A DNA stretch of 22,933 nt from CG2-30-44-17 sp964344725 (GCA_964344725.1 CAYFOI010000024.1:1-22933); one strand, 5' to 3'; numbered from the stretch's first letter, positions 8,736 to 14,879 are shown. Numbers and translations: made by a program. The notes: a model not told the origin generated them from the sequence alone.

Positions 8736-8847
8736 GATTTTTGTTTATTGTCTCGCTTATGGTTTCCTTTCTGTAATTTGGACTTCAGTTTCACCGAAGT
8801 CCAAATTACAGAAGCGTGCAAATATAAGCTCAACAATAACAAAAATC
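8736..8847. repeat. Long imperfect palindrome at a convergent gene end
   Basis: CTGTAATTTGGACTTC (8771-8786) pairs perfectly with 8796-8811 around a 9-nt loop. Outside it, 8736-8760 is an imperfect inverted copy of 8824-8847 (GATTTTTGTT, ATTGT and GCTTAT are shared), so each arm is about 51 nt. The left arm starts on the base after the 743-aa stop; the right arm lies in the 46-aa gene on the other strand. No T-run is adjacent, so it is not a typical terminator, though its location between converging transcripts is terminator-like. Confidence 0.75.
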
Positions 8848-8897
8848 AGGATGAGAATTAGGACGAACATTGCTGATGCTCTCTTATAATTACTCAC
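8757..8897 (-). CDS. Small single-pass membrane protein (46 aa)
   Basis: A GTG-initiated 46-codon frame: MSNYKRASAMFVLILILI begins it, continuing to a strongly hydrophobic helix at about residues 10-27, a cytoplasm-like basic start and a polar acidic tail ending in Arg-Lys-Pro. Its start is 6 nt after the stop of the 64-aa membrane protein on the same strand, which supports a real operon member. Its last third is encoded by both arms of the palindrome at 8736-8847. Function unknown. The main doubt is its size and GTG start; the hydrophobic helix and spacing argue for it. Confidence 0.6.
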   Translation of the reverse strand: MSNYKRASAMFVLILILIFVIVELIFARFCNLDFGETEVQITERKP

Positions 8898-8903
8898 AAC
8901 TTC

Positions 8904-9098
8904 TTACATCTTCACCATGAATGCGGTGATAATGATAGCTAGCACAAGTACAGAGCTCATCGCTATGTAGAATCTGGTGAGGTTGACTGTTCGTTTTGAG
9001 ATATATCGGAATTTGCGGGCATGATGAATAGCCAGGGCGCTGTACCCTAAAAAAACTATAATTGCGATCGCTGTGAGTATGTAGATTACTATTTGCAT
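8904..9098 (-). CDS. Small two-helix membrane protein (64 aa)
   Basis: Residues about 3-24 and 44-61 are hydrophobic helices, separated by a basic loop (HHARKFRYISKR). That charge pattern places the loop in the cytoplasm with both termini outside. It lies 27 nt after the phosphomannomutase gene and 6 nt before the 46-aa membrane protein, so the three are probably one transcript. No family recognised. The upstream spacer is made of heptamer tandem repeats and holds no Shine-Dalgarno sequence. Confidence 0.7.
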   Translation of the reverse strand: MQIVIYILTAIAIIVFLGYSALAIHHARKFRYISKRTVNLTRFYIAMSSVLVLAIIITAFMVKM

Positions 9099-9102
9099 TG
9101 AT

Positions 9103-9135
9103 AACTAGAAACTTGGAACTAGGAACTAGGAACTG
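9103..9135. repeat. Heptamer tandem repeat (AACTAGG type)
   Basis: Consecutive 7-nt units read AACTAGA, AACTTGG, AACTAGG, AACTAGG, AACTGCT. The array runs into the 3' end of the phosphomannomutase gene: its TAG stop (9126-9128 on the minus strand) is inside a unit. A close relative is at 13030-13057. Confidence 0.8.
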
Positions 9136-10556
9136 CTTGGATCATACCATGAGGTATCGATATCCGGATAGTCTACCAGGTGGCCGTGCATGATTTCTTG
9201 AATTTCCTTGAGTCGTTCCTCTGTTGGTGCTTCGAAGCGGATCGTCATGTTTGGTGTTGTGTTTGAACAGCGAATTGCGCCCCATGAGTCTTTATCGAAA
9301 TTGATAAATACGCCATCGATGGTTAAGCAGTCGTAAAGTGAGTCGAAGTGGCTTGCAATTTTTTCTATATGCTCGAACTTCTTGTTGTCGGGGCAGTGAG
9401 CTTTTATTTCGGGGGTATTAACTACTTCTGGTAGGCCTTTGAAGAGCTGTGAGAATGGCTTCTCTTCGTCTGCTAAAATCCGCAAAATTACTGCTGCAGC
9501 GAACATTGCGTCATCGAATCCGTACCAGTCGTAGTATTTTTTTCCGAAGAAAATGTGTCCACTGACTTCTCCTGCTAGCGGCGCTCCAATATCGTGCATT
9601 GTTTTCTCTATGAATGAGTGGCCGGTTTTTGAGCGGACTGGGTTGCCGCCGCGCTCAGCGATGTCGTTTTCGAGGACTTTTGAGCTTTTGATGTCGAAAA
9701 CTATGTTAGCGTCTGGGGTATATCTGAGAAGGTCTCTTGCGATCGGGATTAGGGTGGTGTCTGAGTGATAATGGTTTCCCTGTTCGTCGATAATTCCGAT
9801 GCGATCTCCGTCTCCGTCAAAGCCGATTCCTAGGTCTGCTCCTTCTGATACGACTCTCTCTGCAAGTTCACGTAAGTTCTCTGCATCCTCGGGATTTGCT
9901 TCGTGGTTTGGGAAGTCTCCGTCGGGTTTGCAATACATTTTTATTACTTCACAGCCAAGTTTTTCTAGGAGTTCTGGCGCGAAAAGCCCGGCAACACCGT
10001 TTCCTGCATCAACGACGATTTTGAGAGGTCTGCTTAATTCGATTTTTGATGTTACTTCCTCGAGATAATCGCAAAATATGTCATCTTTCGTGCGGGTTTG
10101 GCCAAGCCCTTCTTCAAAATCTTCTTCTTCAATTATTTTGAGTACATCTTGTAGGTCGTCGCCACAGATTGAATGAGCTTTGCGGCCGAGAAGCTTGAAG
10201 CCATTATATTCTTTGGGGTTGTGGCTTGCTGTGATACTTGTGCCTCCGTCGAAGTCATATTTATGTACGGCGTAATATACGAGCGGAGAAGTGCTTTCAC
10301 CCATATCTGTAACGTTGCAGCCTGTGGAAGTCAGCCCGGTTATAAACGCTTTTTGGAGTTCTGGACTAGATAGGCGGATGTCCATTCCTACGACAATTTC
10401 CGGATCCTTTTTGTCGTATAGTCGAATTAGGTATGTGCCGAAACCTTTTCCTATTAGTTCGGCTCCAGACGGATCTAAGTCTATCTCTAAATCATGCTGT
10501 GGCCTGTGTGCTATGCCGCGGATGTCGTATGCGCGGAAGATAAGTGGGTTTATCAT
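9126..10556 (-). CDS. manB: Phosphomannomutase/phosphoglucomutase
   Basis: Interconverts hexose 6-phosphates and hexose 1-phosphates in the cytoplasm, feeding nucleotide-sugar and surface-polysaccharide synthesis. At 476 aa it has the usual alpha-D-phosphohexomutase length and all four motifs: the phosphoserine loop TSITASHNP with Ser111, the Mg-binding loop FDGDGDR (246-252), the sugar-specificity loop GEVSGH (329-334), and the C-terminal phosphate site RCSNTTPN (429-436). GEVSGH is typical of bifunctional PMM/PGM enzymes of the AlgC/ManB group; substrate preference cannot be settled from sequence alone. The start follows AACAAAC with no Shine-Dalgarno. It is 9 nt downstream of a 38-aa membrane ORF and upstream of two small membrane proteins. 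Confidence 0.95.
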   Translation of the reverse strand: MINPLIFRAYDIRGIAHRPQHDLEIDLDPSGAELIGKGFGTYLIRLYDKKDPEIVVGMDIRLSSPELQKAFITGLTSTGCNVTDMGESTSPLVYYAVHKYDFDGGTSITASHNPKEYNGFKLLGRKAHSICGDDLQDVLKIIEEEDFEEGLGQTRTKDDIFCDYLEEVTSKIELSRPLKIVVDAGNGVAGLFAPELLEKLGCEVIKMYCKPDGDFPNHEANPEDAENLRELAERVVSEGADLGIGFDGDGDRIGIIDEQGNHYHSDTTLIPIARDLLRYTPDANIVFDIKSSKVLENDIAERGGNPVRSKTGHSFIEKTMHDIGAPLAGEVSGHIFFGKKYYDWYGFDDAMFAAAVILRILADEEKPFSQLFKGLPEVVNTPEIKAHCPDNKKFEHIEKIASHFDSLYDCLTIDGVFINFDKDSWGAIRCSNTTPNMTIRFEAPTEERLKEIQEIMHGHLVDYPDIDTSWYDPSSS

Positions 10557-10565
10557 GTTTGTTGG

Positions 10566-10682
10566 TTAAGATGTCCAGTTGGCGAAATCTGTATTCATGA
10601 GATTAGTCCATTCTATTATGAAGTAGACTATGGAAATTACAATGATTGTAACAATTGCTGCTAGTATAGTTTTTGTTTTCAA
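10566..10682 (-). CDS. Small membrane peptide (38 aa, TTG start)
   Basis: A 38-codon frame starting with TTG one base after the stop of the adenylyltransferase gene (TAA-A-TTG) and ending 9 nt before the phosphomannomutase start. Residues about 2-23 (start KTKTILAAIVTIIVISIVYF) form one hydrophobic helix after a basic N-terminus; the tail is short and polar. Spacing suggests translational coupling. It fills the only gap between the two enzymes, and similar small membrane proteins occur downstream. The TTG start and short length keep confidence moderate; function unknown. Confidence 0.5.
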   Translation of the reverse strand: MKTKTILAAIVTIIVISIVYFIIEWTNLMNTDFANWTS

Positions 10683-10683
10683 T

Positions 10684-11205
10684 TTATTTTCGGGGGAGTT
10701 GGATGTCTTTTAGTCGGTCGTGTGTGTTTTTCTCTTTTAAATATTCTGCGACTGATTTTGGTACAAGTTCTTCCCATGATGAATCTTCTGCGAGAATTTT
10801 ATCGCGGACCTCGGTTGCATTTACATTGAGATTCATTTTTACGTCTATTATTTCAATATCTGGTGCGTGTTTTTCAAAAAGTTCTTTAACGATGTGTGAG
10901 CCGCTATATAGTTTTTGAAAAGGAGGGCAGAGTAGCTTTACGTGAGATGCCCATAATGAGAAGTTTTCAATGTTTCTTACGGGGATGATTATATATTTTT
11001 CGCATGGAATTCCTTCCGCTTTCAGGGTGTTTTCTATCATTTCGAATCTTTCTCCGGCCGTAAACGGATTCTCTTCGACGTAATTTTCTTCGGAGCTTCC
11101 TATGCCGATGATAACTCGATCATTTTCAGCTAATGCTTGCTTGAGAGCGTCCAAATGGCCTAAGTGAAAAGGTTGGAATCGACCTATAAATAGTGCTGTT
11201 TGCAT
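10684..11205 (-). CDS. nadM: Nicotinamide-nucleotide adenylyltransferase, archaeal type
   Basis: Transfers AMP from ATP to nicotinamide (or nicotinate) mononucleotide, making NAD or its deamido form. The 173-aa protein starts with the nucleotidyltransferase signature GRFQPFHLGH (8-17), has a GIGSSEENY segment at about 34-42 and NATEVRDKI near residue 130 in the position of the ISTxxR motif. The length and motif spacing match NadM of archaea and some bacteria better than bacterial NadD (about 190-220 aa). It sits directly downstream of nadE (54 nt, filled by heptamer repeats), so two consecutive NAD-forming steps are adjacent. The start follows AAACAAAC with no Shine-Dalgarno. Confidence 0.9.
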   Translation of the reverse strand: MQTALFIGRFQPFHLGHLDALKQALAENDRVIIGIGSSEENYVEENPFTAGERFEMIENTLKAEGIPCEKYIIIPVRNIENFSLWASHVKLLCPPFQKLYSGSHIVKELFEKHAPDIEIIDVKMNLNVNATEVRDKILAEDSSWEELVPKSVAEYLKEKNTHDRLKDIQLPRK

Positions 11206-11212
11206 GTTTGTT

Positions 11213-11254
11213 TAGCTTGTAGGTTGTAGCTTGTAGCTTGTAGCTTGTAGGTTG
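11213..11254. repeat. Heptamer tandem repeat (TAGCTTG type)
   Basis: Six consecutive 7-nt units: TAGCTTG, TAGGTTG, TAGCTTG three times, TAGGTTG. They fill almost the whole 54-nt spacer between nadE and the adenylyltransferase gene. Confidence 0.9.
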
Positions 11255-11259
11255 TGGTT

Positions 11260-12150
11260 TTATGTAAAAAGGGTTTGTTGGCCGGGGAGGATGTCGTCTT
11301 CTTTTGGTTCTGGATCCGGTTCTTTGGTTTCTTTGCTTTCGTCTTCAGTCTTTTGTTTTCGGTCTACCTCCGGTATATCGACTTCGTTGCTTTTGATCAA
11401 GCTCGTCTTGATGACAGGTGGCATTTCGCGTTTATGTTCGTTGTCTTGGATTCGACGCAGAGTTTTTCTGGTCAAAGCTGATTCTAAGCCGCGTGAGATG
11501 ATGTCTTCTTCTGTCCGGCCTTCGTCGTGGAGTCTTAGGATGACGTCCAATTTACTGTAAGGTGCGCCAAGCTCTTCTTCGTCGGTTTGTCCGTTAGAGA
11601 GTTCTGCGGTTGGTGTTTTTTCGACAAGTTCATTAGGTAACCCCATGTATCTTGCAAGTTCTTTTACATCTGTTTTGTAAAGGCTACCTATGACTTCGAT
11701 GTCGCCTGCTAGGTCGCCGTATTTGGTCCCGTATCCTAGAAGTAGTTCGCTTTTGTTTGATGTTCCTAGAACCAGAGCATTTACGGTGTTGGCGTAATGA
11801 TAGAGAAGCAGCATTCTGATGCGTGCTCGTAAGTTCATCTGGCTTAATTTGGTTTGTCCCCAAGGTACAAAATTAAAGCTTACCAAGAATGAATTAATTG
11901 GCTGAGAATATAGTCGGATATCTAGGTGTTCTGCCAGTAGCTTTGCGTGTTCGACATTGTCCTGAGAAGTCAGGCCAATTTCTGGCATTATGAGTCCGGT
12001 TACGTTTTCTGGGCCCAATGCGTCTACGGCGAGCTTTAGCGTGACGGATGAATCTAGTCCGCCGGATAGTCCTATGACGACTCTCTCAAAGTCTCGGGAT
12101 TTTACTTCTTTCTTTAACCCCTCTACGAGTTCTTTATAGATTTTTTTCAT
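11260..12150 (-). CDS. nadE: NAD synthetase, ammonia-dependent type, with acidic C-terminal tail
   Basis: Amidates deamido-NAD to NAD using ATP and ammonia. The PP-loop is LSGGLDSS (28-35), and TPTAELSNGQTDEEELG matches the NadE P-[ST]-A-x-L-x-x-GQTDE region that binds substrate and Mg. There is no N-terminal glutaminase domain, so ammonia must be supplied free. The catalytic fold ends near HKREMPP; the last 45 or so residues (about 250-296) are an extra Lys/Glu/Asp/Pro-rich, probably disordered tail ending PGQQTLFT. Family members are usually 245-275 aa, so the 296-aa length reflects this tail. It is the first of two NAD genes in a minus-strand run with smpB upstream. Confidence 0.95.
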   Translation of the reverse strand: MKKIYKELVEGLKKEVKSRDFERVVIGLSGGLDSSVTLKLAVDALGPENVTGLIMPEIGLTSQDNVEHAKLLAEHLDIRLYSQPINSFLVSFNFVPWGQTKLSQMNLRARIRMLLLYHYANTVNALVLGTSNKSELLLGYGTKYGDLAGDIEVIGSLYKTDVKELARYMGLPNELVEKTPTAELSNGQTDEEELGAPYSKLDVILRLHDEGRTEEDIISRGLESALTRKTLRRIQDNEHKREMPPVIKTSLIKSNEVDIPEVDRKQKTEDESKETKEPDPEPKEDDILPGQQTLFT

Positions 12151-12153
12151 GAT

Positions 12154-12185
12154 TAGTCAGTAGACAGTAAGCAGTAGACAGTAGG
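12154..12185. repeat. Heptamer tandem repeat (TAGACAG type)
   Basis: Units TAGTCAG, TAGACAG, TAAGCAG, TAGACAG and a partial TAGG fill the 37-nt spacer between smpB and nadE. Confidence 0.85.
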
Positions 12186-12187
12186 TT

Positions 12188-12637
12188 TTAGTAATTTAAT
12201 CTTTTTATGGTTTGATTGATCTCTTTTTGTTGGGCTTTTTTCTTTAGGTCGGCGCGTTTGTCGTGAAGTTTCTTCCCTCGACAAACTCCAATGCTCATTT
12301 TTGCTAAGTTGTTCTTTAAATGAATATCGAGGGGCACGATTGTAATACCTTTTTGTGATTCTTGCGAGGTTAATTTTGCTATTTCCTTCTTGGTCAAAAG
12401 CAGTTTTCGTGGTCTAGTCGGATCATAGTCCTTGATAGAGGCATGTTTGTAAGGGCTGATATGAATGTTTTTGGTCCAGGCCTCACCACTTTTCAGGCTT
12501 ACGTAGCTGCCTTTGAGGTTGACTTGGCCAACTCTTAGAGCTTTCATCTCATATCCGTGTAGCACTATGCCTGCTACGAATTTTTCTAGTACTTCGTAGT
12601 CGTGTAGGGCTTTCTTGTTTTTTGCTAAAATTTTCAC
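12188..12637 (-). CDS. smpB: SsrA-binding protein SmpB
   Basis: Binds tmRNA and delivers it to stalled ribosomes for trans-translation. The 149-aa protein has the family hallmarks: an early N-K-K-A-x-H-D-Y segment, GIVLHGYEMKALR (23-35), NLKGSYV, and a basic tail with DKRADLKKKAQQKEINQTIK, the region that inserts into the mRNA channel. The start is GTG at 12637; upstream are TGGTAGAAT and a gap of only 6 nt, so the transcript is probably leaderless. No tmRNA gene is visible in this window. Confidence 0.96.
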   Translation of the reverse strand: MKILAKNKKALHDYEVLEKFVAGIVLHGYEMKALRVGQVNLKGSYVSLKSGEAWTKNIHISPYKHASIKDYDPTRPRKLLLTKKEIAKLTSQESQKGITIVPLDIHLKNNLAKMSIGVCRGKKLHDKRADLKKKAQQKEINQTIKRLNY

Positions 12638-12643
12638 GCCGAT

Positions 12644-12652
12644 ATTCTACCA
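12644..12652 (-). promoter_or_regulatory. Extended -10 promoter for smpB, leaderless start
   Basis: On the minus strand TGGTAGAAT provides an extended -10 (TAGAAT at 12644-12649). No good -35 is visible. Six nt separate the hexamer from the GTG start, so transcription should begin at or next to the initiation codon. Confidence 0.6.
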
Positions 12653-12688
12653 GGAAAGGCTCTCGAATAAAACAGATTGCCAAAACTG

Positions 12689-12717
12689 TTTACATGTGGC
12701 GGTTATTCATATAAAAT
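12689..12717 (+). promoter_or_regulatory. Promoter of the Glu/Val-repeat lipoprotein
   Basis: TTTACA (12689-12694), 17 nt, TAAAAT (12712-12717). Start of transcription is expected near 12724, about 27 nt before ATG 12751. The promoter is divergent from that of smpB, about 40 nt away. Confidence 0.65.
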
Positions 12718-12750
12718 CCCACCTGAATTACCCTTTAACTATCCATAGTC

Positions 12751-12966
12751 ATGAAAAAGCTATTGGCTGGACTTTCTATCCTTGGATTACTAGCGCTATT
12801 CGGATGCACTGGTACAGAAGAGGTTATGGAGGAAGAAGTTGTCGAAGAAGAAGTAGTAGAAGAGGTTGTGGAAGAAGAAGTTGTTGAGGAAGAGGTTGCA
12901 GAAGAAGAAGTCGCTGAGGAAGAAGTTGCAGAAGAAGAGACTACTGAAGAAGAGACAGAGGAGTAA
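12751..12966 (+). CDS. Small lipoprotein with Glu-Val pentapeptide repeats
   Basis: A 71-aa protein. Residues 1-18 are a lipoprotein signal peptide, with lipobox LFGC and Cys19 as the lipidated residue. Everything after about residue 23 is a near-perfect [EEEVV/A] repeat, shifting from Val-Val to Val-Ala units and finally to Thr-containing units, with no Lys, Arg or aromatic residue. The mature protein is thus a lipid-anchored, highly negatively charged chain. It has its own promoter (12689-12717) and terminator (12998-13021). The reverse strand is open too, but only as a low-complexity Ser/Thr shadow. No family known to me; binding of cations or spacing at the surface are guesses. Confidence 0.85.
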   Translation: MKKLLAGLSILGLLALFGCTGTEEVMEEEVVEEEVVEEVVEEEVVEEEVAEEEVAEEEVAEEETTEEETEE

Positions 12967-12997
12967 TAACTCCCAACAAATTTTGCCAAAAGTCCAA

Positions 12998-13021
12998 GCC
13001 ATCTTGCAAAGGTGGCTTTTT
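12998..13021 (+). terminator. Intrinsic terminator after the Glu/Val lipoprotein
   Basis: GCCATCTT (12998-13005) pairs with AAGGTGGC (13009-13016), one G-U pair, with a GCA loop, followed by TTTTT (13017-13021). Confidence 0.85.
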
Positions 13022-13029
13022 GGCTTTAT

Positions 13030-13057
13030 AACTAGAAGTTAATAACTAGGAACTAGG
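13030..13057. repeat. Heptamer tandem repeat (AACTAGG type, second copy)
   Basis: AACTAGA, a degenerate AGTTAAT, AACTAGG, AACTAGG. Same unit as 9103-9135. It lies between the convergent ends of the Glu/Val lipoprotein and the glycoside-hydrolase-like gene. Confidence 0.75.
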
Positions 13058-13069
13058 AGTATAGAGTGT

Positions 13070-14479
13070 TTATTTTATTAGTACTGGGATTTCGTCTAGC
13101 TCTATGATTTCTCCAGGGATGATTTCTTCCCATTTGAATGTGCCTTCTGCGTTTGGAATTACATTTGCCATAGTTGTCATGCCTTCGGGCGCTATTATGT
13201 CCGTTTTGCCCCATGCTACATATTTTGTTTCGTCTGACTCAGTAGAGATTTTGTAGATGTTATTGCCATTATCTAGTAGCGTCTCGATGATTTCGACTTT
13301 TTCAAAAGGGATTAATTCTTCTATTAAAAGTTTAAAGCTGTAGTAGGCTAATTCGGGGTCGCTATCTTCTTCTCGCAAGCCGTATAGGCGCCAGTTATTA
13401 CTAGGTGTGTCGGAGCTTCCGATGTAGCTGTGCCACATTACAAGTTCGTCGCCGGCTCCGTATGCTTGTATTAATCTACGGAATACATCAGCAGCTTGTG
13501 TGATTTCACTGTTTGGATAATCTGTTCGGTCTGTGAGTGTTGGACTTGCTGTTGAACCTGTTTCGGTGAGCCAGACTGGTTTGTCGTCTATGTTGTGTTC
13601 TTCTAGGAAATCTTGGAGACTCTGTCTTGCGATGATGTAGCTATCCCATGACGGATAATAGTGGTAGTTAACTATGTCGAACCACTCTGTGCCTCCTCCT
13701 TCGATAACTCCTGCAAACCAGTTGTTTAATGTGTAGTCGTCAATTCCTCCCATTCCAGGTAGTATGATTATTGCGTCGTCATCTCTTTCTTTGATGAATT
13801 CGGCAGCTTCCCTTAAGAATGCGCCTTGTTCTTGGGGTGTGAATTCGTCAGGTGGAGTTGCGCCTTCAAGCCAATTGTCGCTTTTGTATGTATATTCTCC
13901 TTCTTCTTCTGGTGAAAAAGCTCGCCAGTGTTCCATCTCATTACCCAATTCCCAGTACGTGACATAGTCGCCGTATTTGTCGATTAGGGCTTGAAGGTAT
14001 TCTTTTGCTTCTTCTCCTAGTGTTGTTTTAAATTCATCTGAACTGTCGGCCCACGGTGGAGTTGCCGAGGCGTATTGCATAGCGAATACGGTGATTATTG
14101 GATTGGTGTTGGAGTTTGTGATTACTACTTCAGTTCCTTCCCAGTCCCATTGATCATCTTCTGGTTCAACCATGTCCCAAAGAAAATCTGCTTTTGGGAA
14201 TTGTCTAAATGCTTGTATCCCGAGGTTCTCGAAGTCTTCAAAAATCCATTCTGGTTGGTAGTATGTTGTTTCATAATTTAGGTCTCCTTCGGTATCGCCT
14301 CCTTTTTCAAAATAGAAACGAACAAAATTCACTCCTATTTGAGGATTTTCAGGTCTATTTAATTCGATTAGTTCGATTATGTTTTCTTCAGGCTGGATTT
14401 CTTGTTCTGTGATTGGTTCTTCGGCGGCTTGGCAGCTAATTAGCGTTATGCATAAAAATAGTAACAGGAATTTTTTCAT
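13070..14479 (-). CDS. Lipoprotein with glycoside-hydrolase (clan A-like) TIM barrel
   Basis: A 469-aa protein with a lipoprotein signal (LISC, Cys16), so probably anchored on the outer face of the cytoplasmic membrane. The mature part has features of retaining clan GH-A hydrolases: YWELGNEME with Asn180-Glu181 as the likely acid/base at the end of strand 4, VNYHYYPSW on a strand-6-like segment, and VWLTETGS with Glu306 as the likely nucleophile at the end of strand 7. IGVNFVRFYFEKG near residue 48 suits the first strand. GH39, GH5 or a related family are possible; the substrate cannot be told. The C-terminal 80 residues look like a small beta domain. A promoter is proposed at 14504-14532. 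Confidence 0.8.
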   Translation of the reverse strand: MKKFLLLFLCITLISCQAAEEPITEQEIQPEENIIELIELNRPENPQIGVNFVRFYFEKGGDTEGDLNYETTYYQPEWIFEDFENLGIQAFRQFPKADFLWDMVEPEDDQWDWEGTEVVITNSNTNPIITVFAMQYASATPPWADSSDEFKTTLGEEAKEYLQALIDKYGDYVTYWELGNEMEHWRAFSPEEEGEYTYKSDNWLEGATPPDEFTPQEQGAFLREAAEFIKERDDDAIIILPGMGGIDDYTLNNWFAGVIEGGGTEWFDIVNYHYYPSWDSYIIARQSLQDFLEEHNIDDKPVWLTETGSTASPTLTDRTDYPNSEITQAADVFRRLIQAYGAGDELVMWHSYIGSSDTPSNNWRLYGLREEDSDPELAYYSFKLLIEELIPFEKVEIIETLLDNGNNIYKISTESDETKYVAWGKTDIIAPEGMTTMANVIPNAEGTFKWEEIIPGEIIELDEIPVLIK

Positions 14480-14503
14480 AGGTTTGCATTAATTGTTTGT
14501 TTT

Positions 14504-14532
14504 AGGGTAGCAAGTTTGTTGGTAGTTGTAAA
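14504..14532 (-). promoter_or_regulatory. Possible promoter of the glycoside-hydrolase-like lipoprotein
   Basis: On the minus strand TTTACA (14527-14532) and TACCCT (14504-14509) are 17 nt apart. The -10 is weak. Expected leader about 18 nt, without Shine-Dalgarno. Confidence 0.4.
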
Positions 14533-14668
14533 AAATGAGAGAGAGGGATGGCGCTTTGCTGCGCAAAGCTAGGCTTCTGCGTCGTTCGGTAATTTCGTAA
14601 TCTTTGATTTCTCAATTACGCTCGCTATCCTCGAAGCTCGAACCCGGTTCGATCCCGTCTCCCTGATC
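14533..14668. other. Non-coding stretch with several short hairpins
   Basis: No convincing gene. GCTTTGC-TGC-GCAAAGC (14553-14569) is a perfect hairpin, CGTAAT and ATTACG pair around about 13 nt near 14596-14620, and CGAACC-C-GGTTCG (14639-14651) is a perfect short palindrome that superficially resembles a tRNA T-loop but has no matching T-stem. It may be remnants of palindromic repeats downstream of the tRNA terminator. Confidence 0.4.
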
Positions 14669-14695
14669 AAAAACCACCCTAACCTTGCGGCTAGG
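14669..14695 (-). terminator. Terminator of tRNA-Ser
   Basis: Read on the minus strand, CCTAGCC-GCAA-GGTTAGG (14678-14695) forms a 7-bp stem with a GNRA tetraloop; GT-GG and then a T5 run (14669-14673) follow. It begins 12 nt after the tRNA 3' end. Confidence 0.75.
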
Positions 14696-14706
14696 CTGTT
14701 TTTTGA

Positions 14707-14796
14707 TGGCGGAGAGAGAGGGATTCGAACCCTCGGTACCCGTAAGGGTACACCCGCGTTCCAGGCGAGCCCGTTCGACCGCTCCGGCATCTCTCC
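14707..14796 (-). tRNA. tRNA-Ser (anticodon GGA)
   Basis: A complete class II tRNA. Acceptor GGAGAGA pairs with TCTCTCC; D-arm GCCGGAGCGGTCGAACGGGC; anticodon stem CTCGC/GCGGG (one G-U) with loop CTGGAAC, anticodon GGA; long variable arm with TACCC-TTAC-GGGTA; T-arm GAGGG-TTCGAAT-CCCTC; discriminator G and an encoded CCA (14707-14709). GGA reads UCC and UCU serine codons. Confidence 0.97.
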
Positions 14797-14811
14797 TTGT
14801 TTTGCTTGCAT

Positions 14812-14841
14812 GTTATACCTTATGGGGCTGGCTTTTGCCAG
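14812..14841 (-). promoter_or_regulatory. Possible promoter of tRNA-Ser
   Basis: On the minus strand CTGGCA (14836-14841), 18 nt, TATAAC (14812-14817), about 15 nt upstream of the mature 5' end. The -35 half is part of a perfect CTGGC-TTTT-GCCAG palindrome (14828-14841). Confidence 0.5.
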
Positions 14842-14848
14842 GTTAATC

Positions 14849-14857
14849 TGGTATAAT
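14849..14857 (+). promoter_or_regulatory. Extended -10 promoter of the 427-aa gene
   Basis: TGGTATAAT (TATAAT at 14852-14857) without a clear -35. Transcription would begin near 14864, leaving about 16 nt before ATG 14880. It is divergent from the tRNA-Ser promoter, only a few bases away. Confidence 0.6.
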
Positions 14858-14879
14858 TAGTGGATAAAACTATATATTC

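Noticed and set aside
8648..8842. A 64-codon minus-strand frame over the 743-aa gene end
   Set aside because: It is in a different frame from the 46-aa membrane protein, overlaps the end of the 743-aa gene and lacks any protein-like pattern.
12735..12989. Ser/Thr-rich minus-strand frame opposite the Glu/Val lipoprotein
   Set aside because: It is the complement of the GAA/GTT repeat codons, with low complexity and no signal or start context, while the plus-strand frame has a lipobox, promoter and terminator.
14639..14665. A second, degenerate tRNA next to tRNA-Ser
   Set aside because: GGTTCGATCCC resembles a T-loop, but the flanks do not pair as a T-stem and no anticodon arm is present.
14569..14811. 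An 80-codon minus-strand frame
   Set aside because: It covers the whole tRNA-Ser gene and its terminator, and its protein is a translation of tRNA sequence.
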